DNA of 64,000 nt from Salinarchaeum sp. Harcht-Bsk1 (GCF_000403645.1 NC_021313.1:744001-808000); one strand, 5' to 3'; positions 17,842 to 26,599 are shown, counted from the stretch's first letter. The notes: a model not told the origin generated them from the sequence alone. Translations and numbers: made by a program.

Positions 17842-19767
17842 ATGATCGGCCGACTCCTCGCACTCGCGGTGGTCGGCGTCCTCGTCCTGTTGAGCTTCTC
17901 GCTCGTCGTCCCGATCGGCGGGAGCCAGCCGCCCGATGCCGCGGCCTTCGGGGACACCTTCGAACTCGGCCTCACCGACACGACGGTCCGGGAGGCCGAG
18001 GAGCGCGGGTACGCGATCCCGCGCGTCCAGGTCTACTACTCCGGCTACCAGTACGTGGTCGGGTTCAACGGGCTCGAGGCGTTCGTCGCCGAACAGGACC
18101 GAACCGGCCACAGCAGGCAGTTCGGCCGACCCGTCGAGATCTTCGTCACCGACTTCGGGAACGCCAATCCATCGCTCACCGACGACGGCTTCCTGCAGAC
18201 CGAGGACACGCCGAACTTCGTGTCGGCGACAGGCACACACGTCGTCGTCGATAGCGAGGCACGCCTGCCGAGTGGCCCCGTCGCCGTGCCCTTCGACGAT
18301 CGCGACGCGGCCGAGCAGTTCGCCGACCAGTACGGCGGGCGAGTGATCGACTGGGAGGACCTCCCTGACCACGTCAGTCCCCAGCAAGCGCTCACCCGCG
18401 AGCGCTTCCAGCGCGACGTTCGGGAACGATCTGCGTGGGCGAACGCGAGTTCCAGGGACGCCGAGCAGCTTCGCGATCGCCCGACGTCGATCGTCGTCGG
18501 TGAGGACGTTCCGACGCTCGAGGCCGCGGTCGGAGCGGCGCCGTCGAACACGACGATCGAACTGCCCGCTGGCACCTACGAGACCGACGGCCTCGTCGTG
18601 AACCGGTCGGTCACGATCGAGGGGCAGGGCGCGGCGACGCAGCTTCACGGCGACGGCAACGGCTCCGTCCTCGCCTTCACCGCGCCGCGAACAGGGCTCG
18701 TGAACCTGTCCATCGACGGCGTCGGCCCCGTCGGCAGCCGGGGCACGACCGTGAACGGCTCCGAACCCGAGGACATCGGCTGGTCGGAGCGGATCGAACT
18801 CGCCTACGGACGCGGGGACGCCGCCGTCAAACTGGTCGACGCCAACGGCTCGCTGGTCGCCGACGTCCGGATCGAGTCGCCGTCCTCGGGCGTGATCGTG
18901 ACCGACAGCGCCGGTGCGACGCTCCGCGGACTGAACGTCACCATCACGCGAGGCGTCGACGACGGGTTCATGGGCGTCGTCGGGATGTACGACCCGATCG
19001 TCGTCGAGGACAGCCGGTTCCGGGGTGGTCGCGACGGCGTCTACACCCACCGCGCCGACGGCATCGTCGTCCGCGACAGCGAGTTCCGGGACGGCCGCTT
19101 CGGCGTCCACGAGATGTACACCTCGAACGCACTGGTCACGAACAACACGGCCCGAAACGTGCAGATCGGCGTCATCGTCATGACGCACCCGGTCGGAAAC
19201 CTGATCGTGGGCAACGACGTGCGATCCTCCAGGGTCGGCATCTCGACGGCGGGGTCGAACGCCTACTACGCCGAGAACGTCCTCGTCGACAACGAGCGTG
19301 GCATCGACGTGCTCGGCTACCAGTCGCTGATCGAGCGGAACACGATCGTTCGGAACGGGGCCGGTTTCCGGACGAGCCTCGGTCCGCCGACGAACCTCGT
19401 CACCGCGAACGACGTGGTAGCTAACGAGCAGGCGAGCAGTTCGAGCCAGGGCGTCCTCCGCGTGTGGACGGTCCGCGGCGCGGGGAACTTCTGGGGACCG
19501 ATGCCGAGCGCCGACGACGACGGCGACGGCCACTACGACCGCACGTTCCGGCCGACGGGCAGCGTCGACGGACAGATCCACGACGCCAACGGCGCCTGGA
19601 CGCTCGCACGCTCGCCGGCGTTCCAGCTCGTCCGGAGCGTCCAGGACAACGTACCGGGGCTCCGCTCCGGCGGCGTCGTGGACACCGCGCCGCGCACCGC
19701 GCCGGCTCGCCCTGACGTCCTCGCCGCAGCGCTGAATCGGACGGCCACGACGGAGGGATCGACGTGA
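17842..19767 (+). CDS. nosD: NosD-like copper-assembly protein with N-terminal NosL-like domain
   Basis: A 641-residue exported protein with an N-terminal hydrophobic segment (residues 1-24). Residues about 30-190 resemble NosL: FGRPVEIFVTDFG and FADQYGG correspond to VTDY and FADEYGG of the preceding gene. This part contains no Cys, so the CxxCGM copper site is absent. Residues about 205-600 form the NosD/CASH right-handed beta-helix, with repeating motifs such as GVYTHRADGIVVRDSEF and NTARNVQIGVIV. NosD acts outside the cytoplasm with NosFY in making the copper site of NosZ. Its stop overlaps nosF by four bases. Confidence 0.92.
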   Translation: MIGRLLALAVVGVLVLLSFSLVVPIGGSQPPDAAAFGDTFELGLTDTTVREAEERGYAIPRVQVYYSGYQYVVGFNGLEAFVAEQDRTGHSRQFGRPVEIFVTDFGNANPSLTDDGFLQTEDTPNFVSATGTHVVVDSEARLPSGPVAVPFDDRDAAEQFADQYGGRVIDWEDLPDHVSPQQALTRERFQRDVRERSAWANASSRDAEQLRDRPTSIVVGEDVPTLEAAVGAAPSNTTIELPAGTYETDGLVVNRSVTIEGQGAATQLHGDGNGSVLAFTAPRTGLVNLSIDGVGPVGSRGTTVNGSEPEDIGWSERIELAYGRGDAAVKLVDANGSLVADVRIESPSSGVIVTDSAGATLRGLNVTITRGVDDGFMGVVGMYDPIVVEDSRFRGGRDGVYTHRADGIVVRDSEFRDGRFGVHEMYTSNALVTNNTARNVQIGVIVMTHPVGNLIVGNDVRSSRVGISTAGSNAYYAENVLVDNERGIDVLGYQSLIERNTIVRNGAGFRTSLGPPTNLVTANDVVANEQASSSSQGVLRVWTVRGAGNFWGPMPSADDDGDGHYDRTFRPTGSVDGQIHDANGAWTLARSPAFQLVRSVQDNVPGLRSGGVVDTAPRTAPARPDVLAAALNRTATTEGST

Positions 19768-20588
19768 GCGCCGACGACGATGGAACCACGATGAACCCCG
19801 AGACAGACGACGAGCGGAGTACCGAGCGATCGCCCAGCGACGCTGGCGACGACGACTCGACGCTGTCCCTTCGGGAGGTCTCCTTCGCGTTCGGGTCGGT
19901 GACCGTCCTCGAGGACGCGACGCTCGACCTCGACGCCGGGACGCTGACCGCGCTCGTGGGGCCGAACGGCAGCGGGAAGACGACCGTCCTCGAACTTCTG
20001 GCGGGCCTCCGGTCACCGAACTCGGGGTCGGTCTCGCGCCCCGGGGGCACGGCGCGGTCGGTCGCCTACCTGCCACAGACGCCCCAGTTCCGGAGCGGCT
20101 TCACCGCGAGGGAGACGCTCTCCTTCTACATGGACCTCGTCGACGACGAGCGGTCGCCGACGGACCTGCTCGAGCGGGTTGGTCTGGAGGGCGCCGCGGA
20201 TCGCCGGGTCGAGGCGCTCTCCGGCGGGATGACCAGATTGCTCGGGGTCGCGCAGGCGCTCGTCGGCGATCCGCCGGTCGTCGTCCTCGACGAGCCGACG
20301 AGCGGCCTCGATCCCGACGTCGCGGACCACATCTTCGCCACGGTCGAGGCGATCGCCAGGGACGGGCGAACCGTCGTCATCGCGAGCCACGACCTCGAAG
20401 CGATCGAGGAAACCGCGGATCGCGTCGTGACGCTGGTCGACGGCAGATTCGTTCAGGACGGGGCACCCGCAGACGTCGTCGAAGCGACCGGCGCATCGAC
20501 GCTTCGTGCCGCCTTCTCCGACGCGGTACAGGGCGCCGAGCGCAAAGCTGTGCAACTCGACGCGCCACCCACGGGAGGTGATTCGTGA
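19764..20588 (+). CDS. nosF: ABC transporter ATP-binding protein NosF
   Basis: A 274-residue ABC ATPase starting at the GTG that overlaps the nosD stop (GTGA). Walker A is GPNGSGKTT (about residue 71), the Q-loop is in YLPQTPQF, the signature is LSGGMTRL and Walker B is VVVLDEPTSGLDP, followed by the H-loop in IASHDLEA. The first 35 residues are an acidic tail specific to this protein. Position between nosD and nosY identifies it as NosF, the ATPase of the NosDFY complex that energises assembly of the NosZ copper centre. Confidence 0.93.
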   Translation: MSADDDGTTMNPETDDERSTERSPSDAGDDDSTLSLREVSFAFGSVTVLEDATLDLDAGTLTALVGPNGSGKTTVLELLAGLRSPNSGSVSRPGGTARSVAYLPQTPQFRSGFTARETLSFYMDLVDDERSPTDLLERVGLEGAADRRVEALSGGMTRLLGVAQALVGDPPVVVLDEPTSGLDPDVADHIFATVEAIARDGRTVVIASHDLEAIEETADRVVTLVDGRFVQDGAPADVVEATGASTLRAAFSDAVQGAERKAVQLDAPPTGGDS

Positions 20589-21415
20589 TGGGGCCCGTCG
20601 ACCGCGTCTTCGTCGTCGTCGATCGCGAACTCCGCACGCTGGTCCGGAACCGGGCGCTCGTCGCCGTGGCCGTCGCGTTCTTCGCGGTCGTCGTCGGGCT
20701 CGGCGCGCTCTCCCGGGACGCGGCGGGCGGCTACGTCTCCCTGACATACGACCTGCTGCTCGTAGTGGAGGTGCTCGTCCCCACGATCGCTTTCGCGTTC
20801 GTCTTTCGATCGATCCGCGGCGACGACGAACGGGGCGAACTCGACGTGATCCGGACCTACCCGATCACCCGACTGGAGTACGTCCTCGGCGTGTTCGTCG
20901 GGCGCGTGCTCGGCCTCCTCGTGGTCGTGCTCGCGGCCTTCGGCATCGCCGGCGCGCTCGCCAGCGGCAGCGGCGGCGCACCGCAGACGTTCCTCGCGAC
21001 CCACGACGCCGGGGACACGGTGCTCGTGTACGTGCGATTCGTCCTGCTTACCGCGATCTACACGCTCGTCGTGGCCGCGCTCGCTCTCGCCGTCTCCGCG
21101 GGGACGCGGACGACGCGAGGCGCACTCGCCGCGGCGATCGGCGGCGTGCTCGTGATCGCGATCGGACTGGACCTCGCGTTGCTGACGCTGGTGTCGAGCG
21201 GCGCGATCGGCGGCAACGCGATCGCGCTCTTCGAGGGGCTGAGCCCGGCGAGCGCGTTCCGCGGGCTCGTCTTCGAACTCGCGCTCGGGCCGGCGCTCGC
21301 CTCGGAGCCGGGCGACGGGATGGCCTCGCCGCTCGTCGCCAGCCTGTCGCTGCTCGTGTGGCTCGCACTCGGACTCGGGATGGCGACGGTCGCGGTCTGG
21401 CAGGAGTCGGCCTGA
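20588..21415 (+). CDS. nosY: ABC transporter permease NosY
   Basis: A 275-residue membrane protein with six hydrophobic segments (about 20-40, 55-75, 105-130, 150-175, 185-205, 240-265). The cytoplasmic loop RGDDERGELDVIRTYPITR is typical of ABC-2/NosY permeases. The ATG at 20588 overlaps the nosF TGA; an alternative GTG lies one codon upstream. It forms the membrane part of NosDFY. It is the last recognisable nos gene. No nosZ, nosR or nosX-like gene follows in the window. Confidence 0.92.
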   Translation: MGPVDRVFVVVDRELRTLVRNRALVAVAVAFFAVVVGLGALSRDAAGGYVSLTYDLLLVVEVLVPTIAFAFVFRSIRGDDERGELDVIRTYPITRLEYVLGVFVGRVLGLLVVVLAAFGIAGALASGSGGAPQTFLATHDAGDTVLVYVRFVLLTAIYTLVVAALALAVSAGTRTTRGALAAAIGGVLVIAIGLDLALLTLVSSGAIGGNAIALFEGLSPASAFRGLVFELALGPALASEPGDGMASPLVASLSLLVWLALGLGMATVAVWQESA

Positions 21416-21517
21416 GCGGAGACCGGTGCGAGCCGACGCGTCAGTTCCGGGGGTACCTGCCGGGCGCGAACGGCCGTCACGCTGGAGCTTTTCCCCGTCC
21501 GGCCCCAGGTCGCTGGC

Positions 21518-22150
21518 ATGAGCGACGATTCCGACCAGCTGCTCGTGTACGCCGACTACGTCTGCCCGTTCTGCTACCTCGGCCGCGAGTCGCTGGCACA
21601 GTACCAGGACGACCGCGTGGAACCTCTGTCCGTCGCGTGGCACCCCTTCGACCTCCGATCCCAGAAGCGGGGCCCCGACGGCGAAATCGACGACAGCGTC
21701 GACGACGGGAAGGACGACGCCTACTTCGACACGGTCCGCGACAACGTCGCCCGGCTCCGGGACCAGTACGATGCCGACCAGATGCTCGGCATCGACGAGG
21801 TGCCCGACGTCGACTCCCTCGACGCCCAGGTCGCGTCGCTGTTCGTCCAGCGCGAGTACCCCGAGGAGTGGCCGGCCTTCGACGACGCACTGTATCGGGC
21901 ACTCTGGGAGGGGGGCGAGCCGATCGACGACCCAGACGTGCTTGCAGACCTCGCCGAGGACGTCGGGGTCGATGGCGAGGAAGTTCGAGACGCTATCGAA
22001 GACGACGAACGCCGGGCCGAGGTGTTCGAGCAGTTCGAGGCCGCCACGCAGGAGGGCGTGACGGGGGTCCCGACGTTCGCGTACGAGGGGTATGCCGCAC
22101 GCGGTGCGGTCCCACCCGAGCAGCTCCGCCGACTCGTCGAAGGGGAGTAA
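21518..22150 (+). CDS. DsbA-family (FrnE-like) thiol oxidoreductase, cytoplasmic
   Basis: A 210-residue thioredoxin-fold protein with an active-site CPFC in YADYVCPFCYLGRE (residues 16-19), a helical insertion domain (about 65-160) and the cis-Pro loop GVTGVPTF near residue 183. There is no signal peptide, so it acts in the cytoplasm like FrnE/HCCA-isomerase relatives. It lies about 100 bp after nosY on the same strand. A role in copper-protein thiol chemistry is possible but only inferred from position. Confidence 0.9.
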   Translation: MSDDSDQLLVYADYVCPFCYLGRESLAQYQDDRVEPLSVAWHPFDLRSQKRGPDGEIDDSVDDGKDDAYFDTVRDNVARLRDQYDADQMLGIDEVPDVDSLDAQVASLFVQREYPEEWPAFDDALYRALWEGGEPIDDPDVLADLAEDVGVDGEEVRDAIEDDERRAEVFEQFEAATQEGVTGVPTFAYEGYAARGAVPPEQLRRLVEGE

Positions 22151-22198
22151 GGCTCAAGCGCTGGTCCGCGGAGCGGTAGCGAAGCGCTTGCGGTCGCG

Positions 22199-23182
22199 CT
22201 ATCGTCCGTAGAACGAATCCGGACCGTGGGCGTCCTGCCAGGCGAACGCGTAGAGATGGCGAGCGACGACGCGCTCGAGCTGTCGGCCGTCCTCGCTCTC
22301 CCCGGTGGCGGGATCCCAGGTAGTACCGTCGCCGCGGAGGCCACCGTCGCGGCGCTCGACGGAGAATCCGGGATCCAGAAAGGCGTGGAGGCGACCGTCC
22401 GCGGCGACCACGATGATCGACTCGCTGCCGACCGAATCGCGGAGTACACCGTCCGCGTCCTCGACGACCGGAAGCGGGTAGCCGACAGCTACGTCGCCGC
22501 GGTCGATACCAATGACGGGCGTCTTGGGCCCGAAATCGCTCCGATCCCACGACCGCTCGGTACCTTCGCCACGCATGGCCCGGAGTCCGAAGTCGTCGGC
22601 GAGGTGGTAGCCGCGGTAGCGTTTCGACTCGTACGTCGTTCGAAGCGCCTCCGCCGGATCGCCCTGGACCCTGTGGGGTTGCAGGACCTCCCCGTCGGGG
22701 TGCTCCTCGAGGAACTCGCCGACCGGCATCACCGCGACGGAGAGCGCGTCGAGCGTCGTCCCCTCGAGGTCGCCAGCGATCGCCTCGCCGGTCGTCTGGC
22801 GCCACTCGCTCTCCGTCTCGCGGTCGTACATGACGAGCGCGTCGTCGACGAGCACGCCGGAGACGCCGAACGTGAGGGTTCGATCGCCGACGCGACGGTC
22901 GTAGACGGCGCCGCTGGCACAGATCGGACACCAGGTGACCGCGATCGGAACGGCCGATCCACCGGTGCCGCTCCCGGCGTCGACGGCGTCGTGATCGGCC
23001 ACCCCGCTGTGCACGTCGTTGACGATTTCGTGCCCGTCGAGGATCCGGGTCGGATAGGCTCGCGGGGGATCGCCGTCGACGACGAACGCCTCGTCGGTGG
23101 GATCGCCGTGGTGGACGGACGCGAACGTCGGGTCGTCGATACTCCGGATCGCGTCGCGAGGAAGGACGTCGGTGCGGGTCAT
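22199..23182 (-). CDS. DUF3179 domain protein
   Basis: A 327-residue protein recognisable as DUF3179 by the N-terminal VLPRDAIRSIDDP, AYPTRILDGHEIVND, the Cys pair in TWCPICASG (about residues 84-87), FGVSGVLVDDALVMYDRETES and a second half with RYRGYHLADDFGL. There is no signal peptide or membrane helix. Function is unknown; the CPxC motif suggests metal binding or redox chemistry. It lies between the nos unit and the halocyanin fusion, on the same strand as the latter. Confidence 0.88.
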   Translation of the reverse strand: MTRTDVLPRDAIRSIDDPTFASVHHGDPTDEAFVVDGDPPRAYPTRILDGHEIVNDVHSGVADHDAVDAGSGTGGSAVPIAVTWCPICASGAVYDRRVGDRTLTFGVSGVLVDDALVMYDRETESEWRQTTGEAIAGDLEGTTLDALSVAVMPVGEFLEEHPDGEVLQPHRVQGDPAEALRTTYESKRYRGYHLADDFGLRAMRGEGTERSWDRSDFGPKTPVIGIDRGDVAVGYPLPVVEDADGVLRDSVGSESIIVVAADGRLHAFLDPGFSVERRDGGLRGDGTTWDPATGESEDGRQLERVVARHLYAFAWQDAHGPDSFYGR

Positions 23183-23372
23183 GGCTCAGCCATTGCGTCT
23201 CACTCGCCGTAGCAGTTCCGCCGGTGTGTAACCGGCTCGCCCGTCCGTGCTCGACCGATTGACGTCGAGGGCCCACCAGCTACCGACCAAGGATCGACCA
23301 AAGACCGGCCGAGGGCTGGTTACTGGCCGACCGGGACGTCCGATTGGCCAGAACCGGGCAAGGCGGGAGTTC

Positions 23373-25469
23373 CTACGGTGGCGAGTCGCTCTCCCCGGGG
23401 ACGCCCCGGCCCTGGTAGAAGTCGCCCGCCCAGTTCCCAACCCAGATGTCCTGGTTCGCGAGGTAGAGCGCCTCCTCCGTGTAGAACCTGTCGTCGGTGA
23501 CGGTCCACTCGTCGGCCGCGGGATCGTACTCGACCGCCCCGTTGTAGACCGCGGCCTGGCCGAACTCGCCACCCGCCGCCGGTGGGAGGGGCAGCGTGTG
23601 CTCGGCGCTCTCGTCGCGAGAGGGCGGCCGCTCGGCGCGCTGGAGTTCGCCGCGGTTGAACGTCTGGTCGAAGAAGCGCGCGAACGTCTCCTGGACGTCG
23701 GAGCGCTCGAGCAGGACGTCGGCAGCGTTGAGGCCGCCGGTGAGGTCCCCCGCGTCGCGAGCGGTGATCGTGTACGTCGCGTCGTCGGTGCCGGAGGCGA
23801 AGGTGCCGGCGTTCTCGTCCCACAGCTCCTCTATGAGGAAGTCGACGACGCGATCGGCCGTGTCGGCGTGGTCGACGCCGTCCAACTGGGACGCCCAGAG
23901 CAGTCCCTGGGCGACGATGCCCTGCGTGGCGGCCTGATTCGCTGCGCCATTCTCGACCCGACCGTCGTCGGTGAGAGTGTCCTCGATCACGGACGCGAGG
24001 TCGTTGGCGTACTGCGCAGCCGCGTTGCGCTGCGCCTCGCCACCAGCCTGCGGGCCGTAGTACCCGATCGCAGCGAGCATGAGTCCGACCGAACGCGTGG
24101 ACTCCTGCTCGACGATCTCCGCCGGCGTGAAGAGATCCATGGTGGTCGCGGCCACGCCGTCGGTGATCTCCTGGATGCCGACGGGTGGATCGAAGACGGC
24201 GTCGGCGCCCTCCGCTTTCGGCAGGAGCGGTCGCGGGTTCTCGTAGCCGAACCAGCCGTTCTGAGCGAGGCTGGTCATATCGGAGAGGAACCACACCATC
24301 GCGGCGTGGTGGTGGGGTCGCCGGGAATCGTCCACGATCTCACCCGCACTGGGGCGGTACTGCGAGAGGAACTCCCAGGAGTCGCCGTGGGTCAACGCGC
24401 CGTTCTCGCGGGAGCCACCCACCAGGATGGCGGCGTTGATCCCGACCTGTGCGAGCGTGCTCAGCAGCTGGGCCCGGAACTTCGGCGCCATCTCCGTCGG
24501 GAGGACGTCGAAGTGGGCCTGGAAGTTCTTCGCCCAGGTGACGCCCTTGAGGTGCGTCCATGCCACCGAGGAGGGGCTCACGACGCCGGAGGACTGGCTC
24601 TTGTCCCATCCCAGCGTGCTCGCGTCGGGCCGACCAGTGTCGTCCTCCAGGACCGGCTCCTGGGTGAAGTGGGGATCGCCCTCGGTGAAGGCGGCCAGGC
24701 TCAGGTTCGGGTTCGCGATCGGCGGCCGGTCGACGTCGGCCGCTTCGAGCATCGCAGGCATGCGCTGGTCCTGCAGTTCCTCCATCTGGTCGTTCAGCGG
24801 GAACGGGACGCCGTTGCCGCTCATCGCGATGTTCGTACTCATGTTGTACAGTGAGTACCAGTAGGCGTCCATCGACGCGGCCTGGAACCCGTACGCGCTG
24901 GCGCCGTTCTCGCCGGCACCCTCCTCGGGCTCCCCGACCACGACGGCACCCTTCATCCCCATGTCGCGGTGAGGGTTGCAGTAGTAGGTCACGATGCCCG
25001 TATCGTCGAACCTCTGGGAGAAGGTCGTTCCCGCGTCGCCCGTCGGATCGCCGCTCCGGAACTCGGCGCCGGACTCGGCGACGACGTTGTGGCTACCGCC
25101 GTCACCGGTCCACTCCCAGACGACGTCCGTACCTGGGTCGACCCAGACCGCGGGCGGCGCGAAGCCAAAGGCGCCGCCGTTGGCCTCGGCGCCGACCTGA
25201 ATCGTGACGCTGCTCGCCCCGCGCTCGTCGACGGTGGTCCCGTCGTAGTTGTCGGTGTCCGCGAGCCAGCCGCCGAAGTCGAACTCGGCACCGTCGCCGC
25301 TCCCGAACCCGCTATCGCCGTCGGTGGTGCCACCGCCAGCGGAGCCGTCGACGCTGTTCGTTCCGTTGCCGGAGTCGTCGCCGTCGTTCGAGTCGCCGGT
25401 GCAGCCGGCGATCGCCGCGACCGCAGCTGCGCCGCCGATCTGCAGGAATCGCCGTCGTTCGTGGTTCAT
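23373..25469 (-). CDS. Tat-exported lipoprotein: halocyanin domain fused to a large unknown domain
   Basis: A 698-residue protein with a Tat/lipoprotein signal (RRRFLQIGG and lipobox IAGC, about residues 5-23) and an Asp/Gly/Ser-rich linker to about 70. The halocyanin domain (about 75-180) has copper ligands in GSHNVV and in CNPHRDMGM. From about 190 to the end runs a roughly 500-residue, mainly helical, soluble region with aromatic-rich motifs (MDAYWYSLYNM, HHHAAMVWFLSDM, WVGNWAGDFY) and no membrane helix. I do not recognise this region. The fusion suggests a secreted, lipid-anchored protein that receives or passes electrons through its own copper domain. It may form an operon with the DUF3179 gene downstream (190-bp gap). 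Confidence 0.85.
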   Translation of the reverse strand: MNHERRRFLQIGGAAAVAAIAGCTGDSNDGDDSGNGTNSVDGSAGGGTTDGDSGFGSGDGAEFDFGGWLADTDNYDGTTVDERGASSVTIQVGAEANGGAFGFAPPAVWVDPGTDVVWEWTGDGGSHNVVAESGAEFRSGDPTGDAGTTFSQRFDDTGIVTYYCNPHRDMGMKGAVVVGEPEEGAGENGASAYGFQAASMDAYWYSLYNMSTNIAMSGNGVPFPLNDQMEELQDQRMPAMLEAADVDRPPIANPNLSLAAFTEGDPHFTQEPVLEDDTGRPDASTLGWDKSQSSGVVSPSSVAWTHLKGVTWAKNFQAHFDVLPTEMAPKFRAQLLSTLAQVGINAAILVGGSRENGALTHGDSWEFLSQYRPSAGEIVDDSRRPHHHAAMVWFLSDMTSLAQNGWFGYENPRPLLPKAEGADAVFDPPVGIQEITDGVAATTMDLFTPAEIVEQESTRSVGLMLAAIGYYGPQAGGEAQRNAAAQYANDLASVIEDTLTDDGRVENGAANQAATQGIVAQGLLWASQLDGVDHADTADRVVDFLIEELWDENAGTFASGTDDATYTITARDAGDLTGGLNAADVLLERSDVQETFARFFDQTFNRGELQRAERPPSRDESAEHTLPLPPAAGGEFGQAAVYNGAVEYDPAADEWTVTDDRFYTEEALYLANQDIWVGNWAGDFYQGRGVPGESDSPP

Positions 25470-25947
25470 GTGCGTACAGTTGTCACGCCGGCACGGGCAT
25501 GGGTGTAGCCCGGAAAATCACTGCCGCACACCACCGGGAAACCGTTATATCGGCTCGACGAAAGGTCGCTTCACGATTCGGGGGTCGTGTGGTCGTGTCG
25601 AACGGCCGCCCAACCGCAGTACTCCGTGAGAGTACTCGCCACTCAGCGATCCTGGTTTTCGATTCTATCGGAATTGATCTATAGATTATATAAAAGCGAA
25701 TTTCGTGGTCGTCCAGACGGCAGAACGTTCGGTGAGATCGCCCGTTCTCTACAGACCGTTCGATCGCTGCAATCGGTGAGACGATTCGGCTTCGACGGCG
25801 TGGCGACCGTCGCCAGCCTCCCGTCCGCGCGGGCCGCGCTCGTCCAGTAGCGGATCGCCGAACGGCCGACCCGCACCGGTTACGCCAGTGTAACCGCGCA
25901 CTTTTGGGTGACGAGTCGTAATCAGGTAGTGAGAGGTAACCCCTACA
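25470..25947. other. 478-bp intergenic region between divergent genes
   Basis: No convincing gene. It contains TATA-like elements near 25543-25552 (TTATATCGG) and in an AT-rich stretch 25672-25698 (ATTATATAAAAG), the latter without an obvious start codon 25-30 nt away on either strand. A perfect inverted repeat sits at 25877-25896. The halocyanin-fusion promoter must lie at the left end. Confidence 0.5.
25877..25896 (+). promoter_or_regulatory. Perfect inverted repeat upstream of the DUF7331-like / HxlR pair
   Basis: CGGTTAC (25877-25883) and GTAACCG (25890-25896) are perfect inverted arms around a 6-bp spacer. The half-site GTAACC recurs at 25936-25941, close to the ATG at 25948. The layout suits a dimeric winged-helix regulator; the HxlR protein encoded just downstream is the natural candidate for autoregulation. 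Confidence 0.55.
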
Positions 25948-26130
25948 ATGGCAGTCAGCTCCCGGAACGGCACCGACCGATCCTTCGAGACCAGCGGCGT
26001 CGACGCCGTCAGCTACGACCGGTACGACCAGATCCGCATCGACGACGGCCAGGTGCTGATCTACGACCGCGACGAGGAGGACGGTTGGCTCCAGTCGACG
26101 CTCGCCGTCGACCTCGAGGTCATGCGATGA
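25948..26130 (+). CDS. Small acidic haloarchaeal protein (DUF7331-like)
   Basis: A 60-residue protein with the core YDRYDQIRIDDGQVLIYDRD and a C-terminal WLQSTLAVDL. I associate this pattern with a widespread haloarchaeal small-protein family (DUF7331, from memory). There are no Cys, membrane or signal features. It precedes the HxlR regulator by 12 bp and probably shares its transcript. Function is unknown. Confidence 0.78.
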   Translation: MAVSSRNGTDRSFETSGVDAVSYDRYDQIRIDDGQVLIYDRDEEDGWLQSTLAVDLEVMR

Positions 26131-26142
26131 TCCCCGGAATCC

Positions 26143-26532
26143 ATGACTGACGGCAGCGGAGGCACCGTGGACGCCCCGGAGCGCCTCGAGGTCTGGTGCG
26201 CCGGTGAGCACTGGTGTCCGGTCACCACCACCGCGACCCTGATCGGGAAGAAGTGGCACCCGGTGATCGTCCACCGGCTGCTCGACGCCGGCCCCAGCGG
26301 CTTCAGCGAGCTCCAGAACCACGTCGACGGCATCTCGAGCAAGGTGCTCTCCGAGAGCCTCGAAGACCTCGAGGAGCGTTCCCTCGTCGATCGGACCGTC
26401 GTCAGCGAGAAGCCGTTCCGGGTGGAGTACGAACTGACCGAGCACGGCGCATCGCTCGAACCGGTGATCGAAGCGATGCGCGAGTGGGGAAACGAGCACC
26501 TCCGACCGCCGGCCGAGGACGAGCGCGTCTAA
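26143..26532 (+). CDS. HxlR-family winged-helix transcriptional regulator
   Basis: A 129-residue protein with the HxlR core: the N-terminal Cys/Trp region WCAGEHWCPVTTTATLIGKKWHP, the recognition helix in FSELQNHVDGISSKVLSESL and the wing with VEYELTEHG. Two cysteines about six residues apart (WCAGEHWC) could sense redox or electrophiles as in other HxlR/YodB proteins, which is inference. It is co-oriented with the small protein upstream. An inverted repeat 250 bp upstream is a candidate operator. Confidence 0.9.
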   Translation: MTDGSGGTVDAPERLEVWCAGEHWCPVTTTATLIGKKWHPVIVHRLLDAGPSGFSELQNHVDGISSKVLSESLEDLEERSLVDRTVVSEKPFRVEYELTEHGASLEPVIEAMREWGNEHLRPPAEDERV

Positions 26533-26599
26533 GCAAGTGGCGACGGGGGCGAGCGGTCACTCGGGGGCGAACGACGAACGACCCATCCTGCCCGCGGAT

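Noticed and set aside
17674-20076. 800-codon open frame on the minus strand opposite nosL-nosD-nosF
   Set aside because: Arg/Val/Asp composition without any family motif; it is the antisense shadow of the well-supported nos genes, a common effect of very high GC.
20506-22179. 557-codon plus-strand frame over nosY and the DsbA-like gene
   Set aside because: Extremely Arg/Pro-rich with no motif; out-of-frame reading of two supported genes.
23247-24854. 535-codon plus-strand frame opposite the halocyanin fusion
   Set aside because: No domain features; the opposite strand has a Tat lipoprotein signal and copper ligands.
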